Below the pieces are notes generated by a model. The model was not told the DNA's origin, did no database searches, and saw only the letters and a list, made by a program, of their open reading frames with translations. DNA of 64,000 nt, from assembly GCA_964602985.1 (NCBI GenBank), contig CAZRTJ010000002.1, positions 62,001 to 126,000 on the forward strand. The letters run 5' to 3'. The stretch's first letter is position 1. Each line of letters starts with the position of its first letter. Below, one piece after another: positions 1-8,143 of this stretch. The translations under genes were made by a program, and so were the position numbers. This DNA is from CAYZJB01 sp964602985. Lineage in GTDB: Bacteria; CLD3; SB21.

Positions 1-1109
1 AGTTTCTTGTCGCGAAAAAACAATACAATGGACGGTCCGGTCAATTCGTTTTTCCCTTCGCCATTTTCCAGGTAATACACACTCAGAGCGTTGCCCGTAG
101 CTCGCATAAGATGTACTTCTTTTTCCCGAATATCCATCACGATTGTCTTCGCTTCGATGCGGTGATCGCGTGAGCTGTCGGCCGCCGAGTATCCTTTGGC
201 ATCGCCGTCGATGGTGATGGATGACATGTCCCTGTCACGAAACTGTACCTTCATTTCCTGGCCCGTCGCCCGACTGTGATCGTAGGTCGCTCGGGGAGAT
301 TCCCACAGTCGGAGAGTTTCCCGGTCCGAATTGAACTCCGCCCGCTCCCCGGTGGCGAGCAGTTTTTCGCGGTGGAAGCGCACGCTGTCGCGACCCGTTA
401 CCCGGCTGCTGTCCAACCACGATTCCATGGTCCGGGCCGTCATGGTGACCTGGTCGTTCGGATCGGGGTACGTCTTCCTGCCCAGGCTGTCGATCACCGG
501 AAACGTCGGCCAGCCCCGTGACAGAGCGGCCGTGTTTTCGCCTACGAATTTCGTGCTGTCATGCTGGATCAAGACGGGACGATCCGAGGCTGAGACGAAT
601 TGCTTTCGCACATCGTAGAACAAACGCTCGCTGCGCAGGGTCGCCGACTCCGCGCTATCGAACGCCACCACGGAACCAAACGCGTACGCGTGTTCTAGAT
701 TTTGATAATACACGAGTGAATCGGCTACCAGCGTGACGGTCGAATCCACATAAATCACACGTTCCTCGCAAACTGCTTTTTTCAATCGCGCGTAGTAACG
801 GGCTTTCCCACAGTAAATCGTGCGGCGAGGGTCCCACAGTCGCACGCGACCGATCATGACCGCCAGTTGGGCGTCTCGGAAAAACGCCGCTTCGTCACAA
901 CTGCCGCGCAGGGTGTCTTGAGAGAATTCCACGTGTCCATACGCTTTCATCACATCGCGATCCTGGATCCGCTGATTTTCCAACTCGTCCGCGTGGTCGA
1001 GACGAAGCGGAGACGCAATCTTCCTGGCGGCGGCGATCCGGTTAAGCGAATCGGCGTCCTGCGCGACGGCCGCGACAGCAATCACCAGAGGGACCCACAC
1101 CCATTTCAT
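1..1109 (-). CDS. lptA: LptA/OstA-like LPS-transport protein, 3' end missing
   Basis: The frame stays open from an ATG at 1109 to the left edge, about 369 codons, so the C-terminus is outside the window. The first 16 residues form a signal peptide (MKWVWVPLVIAVAAVA). The rest is a repetitive beta-rich series of the kind 'YGHVEFSQDT', 'LVADSLVYYQN', 'GENTAALSRG', typical of the OstA/LptA jelly-roll that forms the periplasmic LPS bridge. The start overlaps the stop of the upstream lptC-like gene as ATGA, so the two are translationally coupled. It is longer than E. coli LptA, as is common for OstA-domain proteins in other phyla; an N-terminal OstA part of an LptD-like protein cannot be excluded without the missing end. 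Confidence 0.75.
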   Translation of the reverse strand, partial: MKWVWVPLVIAVAAVAQDADSLNRIAAARKIASPLRLDHADELENQRIQDRDVMKAYGHVEFSQDTLRGSCDEAAFFRDAQLAVMIGRVRLWDPRRTIYCGKARYYARLKKAVCEERVIYVDSTVTLVADSLVYYQNLEHAYAFGSVVAFDSAESATLRSERLFYDVRKQFVSASDRPVLIQHDSTKFVGENTAALSRGWPTFPVIDSLGRKTYPDPNDQVTMTARTMESWLDSSRVTGRDSVRFHREKLLATGERAEFNSDRETLRLWESPRATYDHSRATGQEMKVQFRDRDMSSITIDGDAKGYSAADSSRDHRIEAKTIVMDIREKEVHLMRATGNALSVYYLENGEGKNELTGPSIVLFFRDKK

Positions 1110-1699
1110 TTGTCTTCCTTCATCACCGATTCCACTTCCTTGTCCAACGCATCGGAGCGCTTGCGTACCGTTCCGGTACGCAAATCCACCTCACGGGAAG
1201 TCAGACCGGACGCACTTTTCATTTTCCAATGGGTGAGATCGCGATTGGATTCAAATTCAAATCCGTACAGCGTGTCCTCGGCTGTCGTGAGCATCACCCG
1301 ACCTTCTGCAAAGAGCCGTTGCTTGGACTCGTTCCATTCGACTTGCTCGGTCCGCATCGCGAGACCGGAATCGGATACGATGATGACGTTTCCAAATGCC
1401 GCGACGTTTTTCGTGCTGGCATAGATGATCCCGCTGTCGGCAGTCAGTTGACCGGAGTGATTCCCGTCCTCAAAGAAATCCATGATCACCCCTTCGTTGA
1501 ACGTGCTCATCTGGCGCTTATCCCACTTCATCAGATGCCGATACCGGATGTGGGCGGTTCGATTTCCTTGCGACGACAGGATGGCCTCGGAGTCCCACCC
1601 CTCCTGATTGGGCCGATCCGTCACGGGCACGGCGGCGTCTTCCGTCCAGGGATTGCATGCTGAGGCAAGGGCCAGAACGACGCAGAATCTCAGATACAC
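1106..1699 (-). CDS. lptC: LptC-like LPS export protein, probable lipoprotein
   Basis: This 197-residue protein starts with a short hydrophobic leader ending in L-A-S-A-C (Cys15), a credible lipobox. The body is a single OstA-like beta domain, with strands such as 'GVIMDFFEDG', 'LTADSGIIY' and 'FGNVIIVSDSG', as in the LptC/YrbK (DUF1239) family. That family links the LptBFG transporter to the LptA bridge. The start ATG lies 10 bases inside the end of recO, and its stop overlaps the lptA start. Size and context fit LptC. Anchoring by a lipid instead of a transmembrane helix is my inference from the lipobox. Confidence 0.75.
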   Translation of the reverse strand: MYLRFCVVLALASACNPWTEDAAVPVTDRPNQEGWDSEAILSSQGNRTAHIRYRHLMKWDKRQMSTFNEGVIMDFFEDGNHSGQLTADSGIIYASTKNVAAFGNVIIVSDSGLAMRTEQVEWNESKQRLFAEGRVMLTTAEDTLYGFEFESNRDLTHWKMKSASGLTSREVDLRTGTVRKRSDALDKEVESVMKEDK

Positions 1700-2427
1700 A
1701 GGTACCTCGTCGTTTTGAGATGCCGCAGTTCATCGATGTGGTGCTGAAGGTGTCGCATCGAGAGCAGGTAGATCTCCTGACGGGTTCGGGAGGCGAGCGT
1801 CAGGTTGTACAGGCCCCGCGACGCTCCGTTCAGCAGCATGCGAATGGCCGCCGCGCCCTCCGGGCTGACATCGTCTCCGCCTTGCAGCGTGGCAGGGCAC
1901 GCATTGCAACTGAGCCTTCCAAAGTCTGGATTGAAAAAGAACCGGCGCCCGCCATGTCCGCAATCCGAAAAATCCATTCGAAAGCCCAGGCAGTGTCCGA
2001 CGGACAACAGGAAATACAGCAATCCGTTGGCGTGGTTCTTGGACGCCGTGTTGAGTTCCGATAGCGTCGAGAGAAGCAGTCGATACAAGGCCGAGGAATC
2101 CTCGTTGGCGTGCGTGACGTGATCGCAGATCTCCACGAGCGTAAGCGCCGTGTAGGTCCGTCCGAGATCGTCACGGATCGCGAAGAATGGATTCACCATG
2201 TGTATGTCCGAGATGTACTGGATGTCGCGCGTCGTCCGTTCATAATAGACCACCGTGATCTGTGAAAACAATTCCAGATTCCCGGCAAACTTGCTTTTCA
2301 CGTTTCTTGCGCCTTGAGCGATCATCGTGATTTTGCCGAGAGTCGGACTCAGTAGCGTCACCATTTTCCCCGTTTCACGGAATGGCCTGGTGCGAATGAC
2401 AATTCCGTCTGCTTTTCGAATAGACAT
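1690..2427 (-). CDS. recO: DNA repair protein RecO
   Basis: The 245-residue protein has the RecO N-terminal OB-fold (residues 1-80; 'DGIVIRTRPFRETGKM', 'GKITMIAQGAR'), which binds DNA and loads RecA with RecR. A helical C-terminal half carries a reduced zinc-finger-like cluster (Cys156, Cys174, Cys177). I chose the ATG at 2427 because RecO proteins begin just before this 'DGIVI' strand. The frame stays open 31 codons further upstream to 2520, but that extension has no family resemblance. It is the first gene of the recO-lptC-lptA unit and is divergent from the cytochrome fusion gene at 2578. Confidence 0.88.
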   Translation of the reverse strand: MSIRKADGIVIRTRPFRETGKMVTLLSPTLGKITMIAQGARNVKSKFAGNLELFSQITVVYYERTTRDIQYISDIHMVNPFFAIRDDLGRTYTALTLVEICDHVTHANEDSSALYRLLLSTLSELNTASKNHANGLLYFLLSVGHCLGFRMDFSDCGHGGRRFFFNPDFGRLSCNACPATLQGGDDVSPEGAAAIRMLLNGASRGLYNLTLASRTRQEIYLLSMRHLQHHIDELRHLKTTRYLCI

Positions 2428-2577
2428 AATTGGCTCAAGTTTTGCATTTGGCATCAAAAAATCAACTGTTCGATTGAAAGTTCGACCTTGCATTTCGGAA
2501 GACCTCGCTCTAACTTCCACTGTAAGCAGGACTTACGCACACATCACGCTCCGTCAGTATTTTTAGGGATGAGGCTT
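2428..2577. other. Divergent intergenic region recO / cytochrome fusion gene
   Basis: These 150 bases separate two divergently transcribed genes, so they must hold at least two promoters. I cannot point to a convincing sigma-70 pair on either strand. A short inverted repeat GTAAG-cagga-CTTAC lies at about 2522-2536 and could be an operator or chance. A GAGG just upstream of 2578 serves as ribosome binding site for the rightward gene. Confidence 0.3.
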
Positions 2578-3324
2578 ATGAGAAGAAGATGGATAGCAGG
2601 GGGTATGCTATTGGCCGTGGTCTTGGTCTTGTCGCTCTGGAAGATGGGAATTGCGCAGACCGGGGGCGCCGTCCTCGAATTCGAAAAGACGGACTGGGAT
2701 TTTGGCAGGATTCACGATGGAGACATTGTGGAGCACGTGTTTGCATTTCGCAATTCCGGTTCGGATACACTGAAGATTTCAGACGTTCGGCCCAGCTGTG
2801 GATGCACGGCCGCCCTTCTTTCCTCTTCGGAATTGTTGCCGGGGGAAAAAGGCGAAATCAAATCGACATTTAACAGCCACAACAAGAGAGACAAAGTCAC
2901 GAAAACGATCGTGGTGACGTCGAACGATCGGAAGCATCCCCGCATTCAGCTGCAATTGACAGCGTTCATTCTGCCGCCGGTGAAGGCGCACGAGACGATG
3001 TCTAATCAGGGTTCTTATTTCGAAGGACCATGCGCCAACTGTCACGTGGAGAGAGGCGTCGGGAAGCTTGGCGCCGAATTGTTTGCGGCAGATTGCGCCA
3101 TGTGCCATGGGGAGTATGGATTTGGAGGCGTCACCACGGCAATAAATCGCGGGGATTTTCTGAAAAATGTCAGCGATGACAAATTACAGGAAGTCATTTC
3201 CAAAGGCTCACCCAAGAATCCGATGATGCGGGGATTCGCTCAGACGAATGGAGGCCCTCTTGATGCGGCTCAGATCCAATCGCTCGTCCAATTCATTCGC
3301 AGTTGGCAAGAGGCGTATCAGTGA
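2578..3324 (+). CDS. DUF1573 domain - cytochrome c fusion, exported
   Basis: The 248-residue protein has an N-terminal hydrophobic segment (about 5-26). It is followed by a DUF1573 (Ig-like) domain with the family's 'RPSCGCT' signature (Cys74, Cys76) at about 32-132. The C-terminal part is a small class I cytochrome c. Two CxxCH motifs lie only 21 residues apart, CANCH at 152-156 and CAMCH at 173-177, with a plausible axial Met at 216/217 ('NPMMRGF'). The fold of the last 90 residues fits one heme on CAMCH; the first motif may bind a second heme or be an extra. ATG 2578 has a GAGG a few bases upstream; ATG 2569 is an alternative. It probably acts as a periplasmic or membrane-anchored electron carrier; the partner is unknown. 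Confidence 0.75.
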   Translation: MRRRWIAGGMLLAVVLVLSLWKMGIAQTGGAVLEFEKTDWDFGRIHDGDIVEHVFAFRNSGSDTLKISDVRPSCGCTAALLSSSELLPGEKGEIKSTFNSHNKRDKVTKTIVVTSNDRKHPRIQLQLTAFILPPVKAHETMSNQGSYFEGPCANCHVERGVGKLGAELFAADCAMCHGEYGFGGVTTAINRGDFLKNVSDDKLQEVISKGSPKNPMMRGFAQTNGGPLDAAQIQSLVQFIRSWQEAYQ

Positions 3325-3737
3325 AGCCGATCAAGGTTCTGGTCGCCAAGCCGGGCCTGGATGGGCATGACCGGGGCGCCAAAGTGATCGCGGCCGCCTT
3401 GCGAGACGCCGGCATGGAGGTGGTCTACACCGGCCTGCGTCAAACGCCCGAGAAGATCGTCGCCGCAGCGGTGGAGGAGGACGTCGATGTGCTGGCGGTG
3501 AGTATCCTGTCCGGATCGCATCTGAATCTATTTCCGAGAATTCTGGACGGACTTCGCGGCGAGGGTGTCAACGACATTCTGATCCTGGGAGGCGGCGTGA
3601 TTCCGGAAGAAGACATTCAGGCGCTGTTGGCGATGGGCGTCGCGCGCGTCTTCGGGCCGGGATCCCCGACCACCGAGGTCGTCGCGTTCATCCACGACTG
3701 GTATGCGGCGAGAACCAAAACCGCAGGTAAACCGTAG
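3321..3737 (+). CDS. Stand-alone cobalamin-binding domain protein (methylmalonyl-CoA mutase C-terminal type)
   Basis: This 138-residue protein is a complete B12-binding Rossmann domain of the kind found at the C-terminus of methylmalonyl-CoA mutase. The cobalamin-ligating motif D-G-H-D-R-G is at residues 14-19 (His16 as lower ligand), followed by the usual 'SILSGSH' and 'GGGVIPEED' loops. The start is taken as GTG 3321, which overlaps the previous stop as GTGA; a TTG at 3303 is possible. It may be the small subunit of an acyl-CoA mutase whose large subunit is encoded elsewhere, since no mutase catalytic subunit is in this window. Confidence 0.85.
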   Translation: MKPIKVLVAKPGLDGHDRGAKVIAAALRDAGMEVVYTGLRQTPEKIVAAAVEEDVDVLAVSILSGSHLNLFPRILDGLRGEGVNDILILGGGVIPEEDIQALLAMGVARVFGPGSPTTEVVAFIHDWYAARTKTAGKP

Positions 3738-3748
3738 GAAGAGAGATC

Positions 3749-4366
3749 ATGGCGATTACGACAATTTTCTGGGACCTCGGAGGAGTGGTTCTCACCAATG
3801 GCTGGGACCGCGAGCAACGGACGCGGGTATTGCAGGAACTTGGGATTACCGCTCCGGATGAAATCGAAGAATTCGAGGATCGTCATCGGGAGGCGTCGCC
3901 CCTGCTGGAGATCGGCAAATGCACGCTCGACGATTATTTATACATGACTGCGTTTGGATTTTCCCGCGATGTGAGCAAGGAGGAATTCAAAAAGAAAATG
4001 ATGGAGCAATCTGCCGTGCATCACGGAATGGAAGTGTTGCAGTCCGTCGCGGCCATGTCGAAGTATTTTCTCGTCACGCTCAACAACGAGTCCAGAGAGT
4101 TGAATCAGCATCGGATCGAAACGTTTCAACTGCGAAAATATTTTTCGTCGTTTTTTAGTTCGTGCTACCTGAACATGATGAAACCGAATCCGAAAATTTT
4201 CCTGACGGTGTTGGACATCATTCAACGCTCACCCGCGGAATGCCTGATGATCGATGACCGATGGCAGAACGTCGAGTCGGCCAGACGCCTCGGACTCCAA
4301 GTGATTCACTACACGGACAACGCCAGTCTGATTCGCGATCTGCGCGCCGCGGGCGTTTCGATCTGA
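3749..4366 (+). CDS. HAD-superfamily hydrolase (YihX-like)
   Basis: The 205-residue protein shows HAD motif I as 'FWDLGGVV' (nucleophile Asp9; the usual second Asp is replaced by Gly, as in the YihX/epoxide-hydrolase-like HAD subgroup). Motif II is 'LVTLNNES', Lys lies in 'MMKPNPKIF', and motif IV is 'CLMIDDRWQNV'. An alpha-helical cap lies between motifs I and II. It is probably a small-molecule phosphatase; the substrate cannot be read from sequence. A strong GGAAGAGAG ribosome binding site precedes ATG 3749, and the gene lies 11 bases after the B12-binding protein gene. Confidence 0.8.
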   Translation: MAITTIFWDLGGVVLTNGWDREQRTRVLQELGITAPDEIEEFEDRHREASPLLEIGKCTLDDYLYMTAFGFSRDVSKEEFKKKMMEQSAVHHGMEVLQSVAAMSKYFLVTLNNESRELNQHRIETFQLRKYFSSFFSSCYLNMMKPNPKIFLTVLDIIQRSPAECLMIDDRWQNVESARRLGLQVIHYTDNASLIRDLRAAGVSI

Positions 4367-4373
4367 GGCGGCA

Positions 4374-5159
4374 GTGACCCGCGCACTGACCAAAACCCTC
4401 CTGAAAGAACTGGTGCGCATTCAGGACAAACGATTTCGTCATACTTCCGGTCTGTTCTTGATCGAAGGAACCAAAATGATAGAAGAATGGTTGCAGTCTT
4501 CCTGGACTGCCGCGTGGCTCGTGGTGACAGAGGCGTATGTCGACCGGCATCCGGGCCTGATGCGATCGTTGGTGAAGCTCGACGTGCCCGTATGGACGGC
4601 CACGGAGGCGGAATTGCGAAAGATCGCCGACTCGGAAACCCCGCAAGGGATTGCGGTCGCACTCCATCGCCCGGAGGTGACCATGGAAGTCTGGAGTCGT
4701 GAGTGTTCGGGATCGGTCTTATTTCTGGACGGGATCCAGGACCCCGGGAACCTGGGTACGATCCTTCGGACGGCGGATTGGTTTGGAATATCATACGTTT
4801 CCTGTTCGCGAGATTGTGCAGACGCATTCAGTCCGAAGGTCGTCCGGTCGACCATGGGATCGATCTTTCGCGTGTCCATCCTGTCGGATGCAGACGGCCG
4901 TGTAATCGAGTCGTTGCGGAGGCGGGGGTACCGGTGGTATGCCTCCGTGTCGGCCCATCCTGACGTGACCTCCTTTGAGGGCGGCGCCATCGGATTGGTC
5001 ATTGGAAATGAGTCGAGAGGAATTTCGGAAGGCATCGACCATCTATGCGACCATCGCATCACCATTCCCCGCAAGGGGAGTGCCGAGTCGCTGAACGCGG
5101 CAATGGCATGCGGAATCCTCCTCTATCAACTGCAACAGGAGACTTATGTGGCTTCGTGA
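4374..5159 (+). CDS. TrmH/SpoU-family RNA 2'-O-ribose methyltransferase
   Basis: This 261-residue protein has a short substrate-binding N-terminal domain ('FLIEGTKMIEEWL'). The C-terminal SPOUT trefoil-knot domain carries all three SpoU motifs: 'DPGNLGTILRTA' (motif 1), 'GLVIGNESRGIS' (motif 2) and 'ITIPRKGSAESLNAA' (motif 3). It transfers a methyl group from S-adenosylmethionine to a ribose 2'-OH in rRNA or tRNA. The start is GTG 4374 behind GAGGCGG. The 3' end overlaps gmhA by 14 bases. The rRNA (RlmB/TsnR-like) class looks more likely than tRNA TrmH because of the N-terminal domain; target position unknown. Confidence 0.88.
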   Translation: MTRALTKTLLKELVRIQDKRFRHTSGLFLIEGTKMIEEWLQSSWTAAWLVVTEAYVDRHPGLMRSLVKLDVPVWTATEAELRKIADSETPQGIAVALHRPEVTMEVWSRECSGSVLFLDGIQDPGNLGTILRTADWFGISYVSCSRDCADAFSPKVVRSTMGSIFRVSILSDADGRVIESLRRRGYRWYASVSAHPDVTSFEGGAIGLVIGNESRGISEGIDHLCDHRITIPRKGSAESLNAAMACGILLYQLQQETYVAS

Positions 5160-5733
5160 TCGACTGGAGGAGTCTCGAAGAACGTTGGAGCGATTTATGT
5201 CGTCGGAGGAACTCCTTCGCGAGGTCGAACAATCCGGACAGCAAATGGTCGAGGTTCTGAAACGCGGTGGGACGATCTTCTCCTGCGGGAATGGCGGCAG
5301 TTTTTGCGACGCCATGCATTTTGCCGAAGAGCTCTCCGGTCGATTCCGAAAGGACCGTCGTGCATTGTCCGGCCTCTGCTTGTCCGACGGGGCCGCCTTG
5401 ACCTGCATCGCCAACGACTACGGGTACGACGCCGTTTTCGCGCGAGGACTCGAGGCGCACGGACGCCAGGGGGACGCAGTCGTTGTCATTTCGACAAGCG
5501 GAAATTCGCCCAATATCCTGCGTGCCGTGGAGTGCGCGCGCGCAAAGGGTATCCGGACGATCGCACTTCTCGGGAAGGATGGAGGCAAGGTGCGCGCGTG
5601 TGCTGATCTGGCGATCGTCGTTCCGTCCTCCACCACCGAACGCATTCAGGAAATCCATATCCAGATTATTCATCTCTTTATCGAGTTCATCGAACGATCC
5701 CTTTTTCCGGAACTGTATCATGACGCTGATTGA
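5146..5733 (+). CDS. gmhA: Phosphoheptose isomerase GmhA
   Basis: The 195-residue protein is a SIS-fold isomerase. It has 'FSCGNGGSFCDAMHFAEELSGRF', the Gly-Asn-Gly-Gly-Ser phosphate loop characteristic of sedoheptulose-7-phosphate isomerase, then 'VVISTSGNSPNIL' and the C-terminal Glu/His-containing helix 'ERIQEIHIQIIHLFIE'. It makes D-glycero-D-manno-heptose 7-phosphate, the first step to ADP-heptose for the LPS inner core. AGGAG precedes ATG 5146. Its presence supports a heptose-containing core; the kinase/adenylyltransferase HldE is not in this window. Confidence 0.9.
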   Translation: MWLRDRLEESRRTLERFMSSEELLREVEQSGQQMVEVLKRGGTIFSCGNGGSFCDAMHFAEELSGRFRKDRRALSGLCLSDGAALTCIANDYGYDAVFARGLEAHGRQGDAVVVISTSGNSPNILRAVECARAKGIRTIALLGKDGGKVRACADLAIVVPSSTTERIQEIHIQIIHLFIEFIERSLFPELYHDAD

Positions 5734-7039
5734 GAATGCCGTCATCGTCACGATGAACGACAGCGGTGACATTGTGCACGGGAGTCTGTTGGTGGAGCGA
5801 GATCAGATTGCTGCGATGGGCAAGGTACGATTGCCGCGTCACAAGCGCGTTCGTCGCGTGGATGCGGCGGGCATGGCCGTTCTACCCGGTTTCGTACAAA
5901 CCCATGTTCATTTGTGTCAAACGTTGTTTCGCAATCAGGCCGAAGACCTTCCCCTTTTGGACTGGCTTCGTCAGAAAATCTGGCCCATGGAGGCCGCCCA
6001 CACGGAACGGTCGATGGGCGTTTCCGCCCGACTCGGCCTGGCGGAGTTGATCCGCGGTGGGACCACCTCGATTCTCGACATGGGGAGCGTGCACCATACG
6101 GATGCGATCTTCGATGCGATCGCAGAGAGCGGGATTCGCGCCTGGTCCGGCAAGGCCATGATGGACGATTGTCCGGGCGCTCCGAAAGGTCTGGCGGAAA
6201 CGACGGCTTGGTCCTTTCGTGAAGCGGAGCGTTTGCACCGGGATTGGCATGACCAGCAGGATCGGCGGATCGCCTACGCGATGGCTCCTCGATTCGTTTT
6301 GTCCACGAGCGAATCGTTGCTTCACCAGATTCGGGAATTTTCCGCGTCCTCAGGATGTCTGGTCCATACACATGCATCGGAAAATTCCGCAGAAACCGCG
6401 GTGGTGCGGGAGCGTTTGGGCGTCGGGAATATTGAATACTTCCACCGGCTGGGTTTGACCGGCCCCCGGCTGTGCGTGGCCCATTGCATTTGGGTGTCGG
6501 ATCATGAGATGACCATCCTGGCGGAGACAGGCACGCGTGTGTTGCATTGCCCATCTTCCAATCTGAAGTTGGGCTCGGGGATCGCCAAGATTCCAGAGAT
6601 GCTGCGACAGGGAATTTGCGTATCGCTGGGTGCGGACGGCGCTCCGTGTAATAACAATCTGGACATGTTTGTGGAAATGCGATTGGCCGGTCTGATCCAG
6701 AAGCCGCGCCTCGGAGCGGATGCCCTCAGGGCCGAAGAGATTCTCCGGATGGCGACGCGGGGCGGAGCCGCGGCGCTCGGAGCGGGGGATCGGATCGGAA
6801 GCCTGGAGATTGGCAAGAAAGCGGATCTGATGCTTTTGGACGTAAGCGGCTTGCACAGTCAGCCCGGCGGAAATCTCTACACGCAGATTGTCTATGCTTC
6901 GCGTTGTGAAGATGTCCACTCGGTCATGATCGACGGACACTGGGTCCTGCGGCAAAGGGCGCTACGTACCATGGATGAGGAAAATTTGAAGCGCCAGACG
7001 GCAAGAGAGTGGCAAAAATTGAAAGAGCGACTGAACTAA
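5720..7039 (+). CDS. Amidohydrolase of the 5'-deoxyadenosine / S-adenosylhomocysteine deaminase family
   Basis: The 439-residue protein is a metal-dependent amidohydrolase. A small beta-sandwich (1-55) leads to 'LPGFVQTHVHL' (HxH metal ligands), 'HTHASENSAE' (metal His), 'VAHCIWVSDHE' and 'LGADGAPCNNNLDMF' (catalytic Asp). This pattern is typical of MtaD/DadD deaminases acting on methylthioadenosine, SAH or 5'-deoxyadenosine; related chlorohydrolases (AtzB/TrzN) are alternatives. ATG 5720 is 14 bases inside gmhA; the open frame upstream to 5483 is only gmhA read in another frame. It would salvage adenosine by-products of SAM enzymes; the exact substrate is inferred. Confidence 0.82.
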   Translation: MTLIENAVIVTMNDSGDIVHGSLLVERDQIAAMGKVRLPRHKRVRRVDAAGMAVLPGFVQTHVHLCQTLFRNQAEDLPLLDWLRQKIWPMEAAHTERSMGVSARLGLAELIRGGTTSILDMGSVHHTDAIFDAIAESGIRAWSGKAMMDDCPGAPKGLAETTAWSFREAERLHRDWHDQQDRRIAYAMAPRFVLSTSESLLHQIREFSASSGCLVHTHASENSAETAVVRERLGVGNIEYFHRLGLTGPRLCVAHCIWVSDHEMTILAETGTRVLHCPSSNLKLGSGIAKIPEMLRQGICVSLGADGAPCNNNLDMFVEMRLAGLIQKPRLGADALRAEEILRMATRGGAAALGAGDRIGSLEIGKKADLMLLDVSGLHSQPGGNLYTQIVYASRCEDVHSVMIDGHWVLRQRALRTMDEENLKRQTAREWQKLKERLN

Positions 7040-7086
7040 AATCACGACTGTTTTTCCCGATGGCGGTAAAATACCGTGGAGGTGTT

Positions 7087-7428
7087 ATGGACGATTTTCT
7101 CCTGATCTCTTTCCTGGAATTTGGAATCATCTCTTTTGTCTGCGTCTCTCTTTTGGCGCCGCGGGGTTTCCGAAATCACGTGCTGTTGAGACAGAACCGA
7201 AATCTGAAGTGGTGTTTGACGGCACGACGTTGGGTGACGCCGTTGACGTTTGCCACCAACTCCGCTTTCGCCGCGTGGTACCACGTTGTCAGCGGAGCCT
7301 ACGATGTTGCGTGGCAGTCCAATTTGGCCGTGTTGAGTGTCACGATTGTCGTGGGGCCGGTGCTGACGCAGATTATTGTTTGTCACCTGAAGACGATGAA
7401 CCTGAATCGGAAAATTCCCTCACTCTGA
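7087..7428 (+). CDS. Small membrane protein of unknown function
   Basis: The 113-residue product has three or four hydrophobic segments: about 4-22 ('FLLISFLEFGIISFVCVSLLA'), a weaker one near 50-65, and 80-103 ('LAVLSVTIVVGPVLTQIIV'). The connecting loops are rich in Arg and Lys. GGAGGTG lies directly upstream of ATG 7087, a strong ribosome binding site that supports translation. I do not recognise the family. Its last 56 bases overlap the 3' end of the convergent birA gene, so the C-terminal tail could be a read-on extension. It lies 47 bases after the amidohydrolase and may share its transcript. Confidence 0.55.
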   Translation: MDDFLLISFLEFGIISFVCVSLLAPRGFRNHVLLRQNRNLKWCLTARRWVTPLTFATNSAFAAWYHVVSGAYDVAWQSNLAVLSVTIVVGPVLTQIIVCHLKTMNLNRKIPSL

Positions 7429-8143
7429 CGTCTGCTGAATAGTAGGTCTTGCGGCCTTGCTTCGTGTCCACGATCAATCCTCCGTCGTCCGCAATTCCGA
7501 TTGCGATTCCGTCTATCTCTTCCTGATCCGTCCATATGTGCAGATGCTTTCCACTGATGTCGGCTGTGGAACGCCAATCACTCAGGATCTCTGCGGCGTT
7601 GCGTTCGTGTTGCGACCGGAGATCCGAAAGGATCTTCTCGATCAAAGGTCTGCGCGCGATTTGTCGTCCGGTTTCGATTTGCAGTGACGTTGCCGTTGCG
7701 GATAGGTCGGGGGGGAGCGCCGGCATATTGACGTTGATGCCGATTCCATAGAGCACGACCCCTCCGGCCGTCTCGATCAGAATCCCGCAGCACTTCCTTC
7801 CCTTAATCAGGATATCGTTTGGCCACTTCAGTTGCGGCCGCAGCGATACGGCTCGCTCAATGCACGTTGCGACCGCCAAGGACGCCGCAAACGTGTGGGC
7901 GTACAGTTCCTCAGGCGGGCGGGAATTCTGTGCGATCAGTGTCATCCAAATTCCGTCCCCCTCCGGTGAATGCCAGGTACGGCCCAGTCGGCCCTTGCCG
8001 CGAGTTTGTGTTTCCGCGAGGACGAGGTGGGGGAGGGAGACGGACTGGCAGATTCGTTTGGCTTCTTCGTTCGTGGAATCGATGGAATGATAATAACTGT
8101 GAGTGAGGCCAGAAAACGGAAGGTCGGGATGAAGATCACTCAC
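7373..8143 (-). CDS. birA: Biotin--[acetyl-CoA carboxylase] ligase, no HTH domain
   Basis: The 256-residue protein has the biotin ligase fold with the biotinyl-AMP loop 'RGKGRLGRTWHSPEGDGIWMT', 'LKWPNDILIKGRKCCGILIE' (catalytic Lys) and 'GIGINVN'. A small SH3-like C-terminal domain follows. There is no N-terminal helix-turn-helix, so it is a monofunctional (class I) ligase and not a repressor. GTG 8143 overlaps the end of the XdhC gene by eight bases and has GAAGG upstream. The frame is open further back to 8314 but that stretch is a shadow of xdhC. It attaches biotin to the carboxyl carrier protein, matching the fatty-acid genes farther along the window. Confidence 0.88.
   Translation of the reverse strand: MSDLHPDLPFSGLTHSYYHSIDSTNEEAKRICQSVSLPHLVLAETQTRGKGRLGRTWHSPEGDGIWMTLIAQNSRPPEELYAHTFAASLAVATCIERAVSLRPQLKWPNDILIKGRKCCGILIETAGGVVLYGIGINVNMPALPPDLSATATSLQIETGRQIARRPLIEKILSDLRSQHERNAAEILSDWRSTADISGKHLHIWTDQEEIDGIAIGIADDGGLIVDTKQGRKTYYSADVRVREFSDSGSSSSGDKQ

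Noticed and set aside
867..1663. Plus-strand frames opposite lptA and lptC (867-1424 and 1229-1663)
   Set aside because: They lie opposite genes with signal peptides and OstA-like strands, and their own translations resemble no protein.
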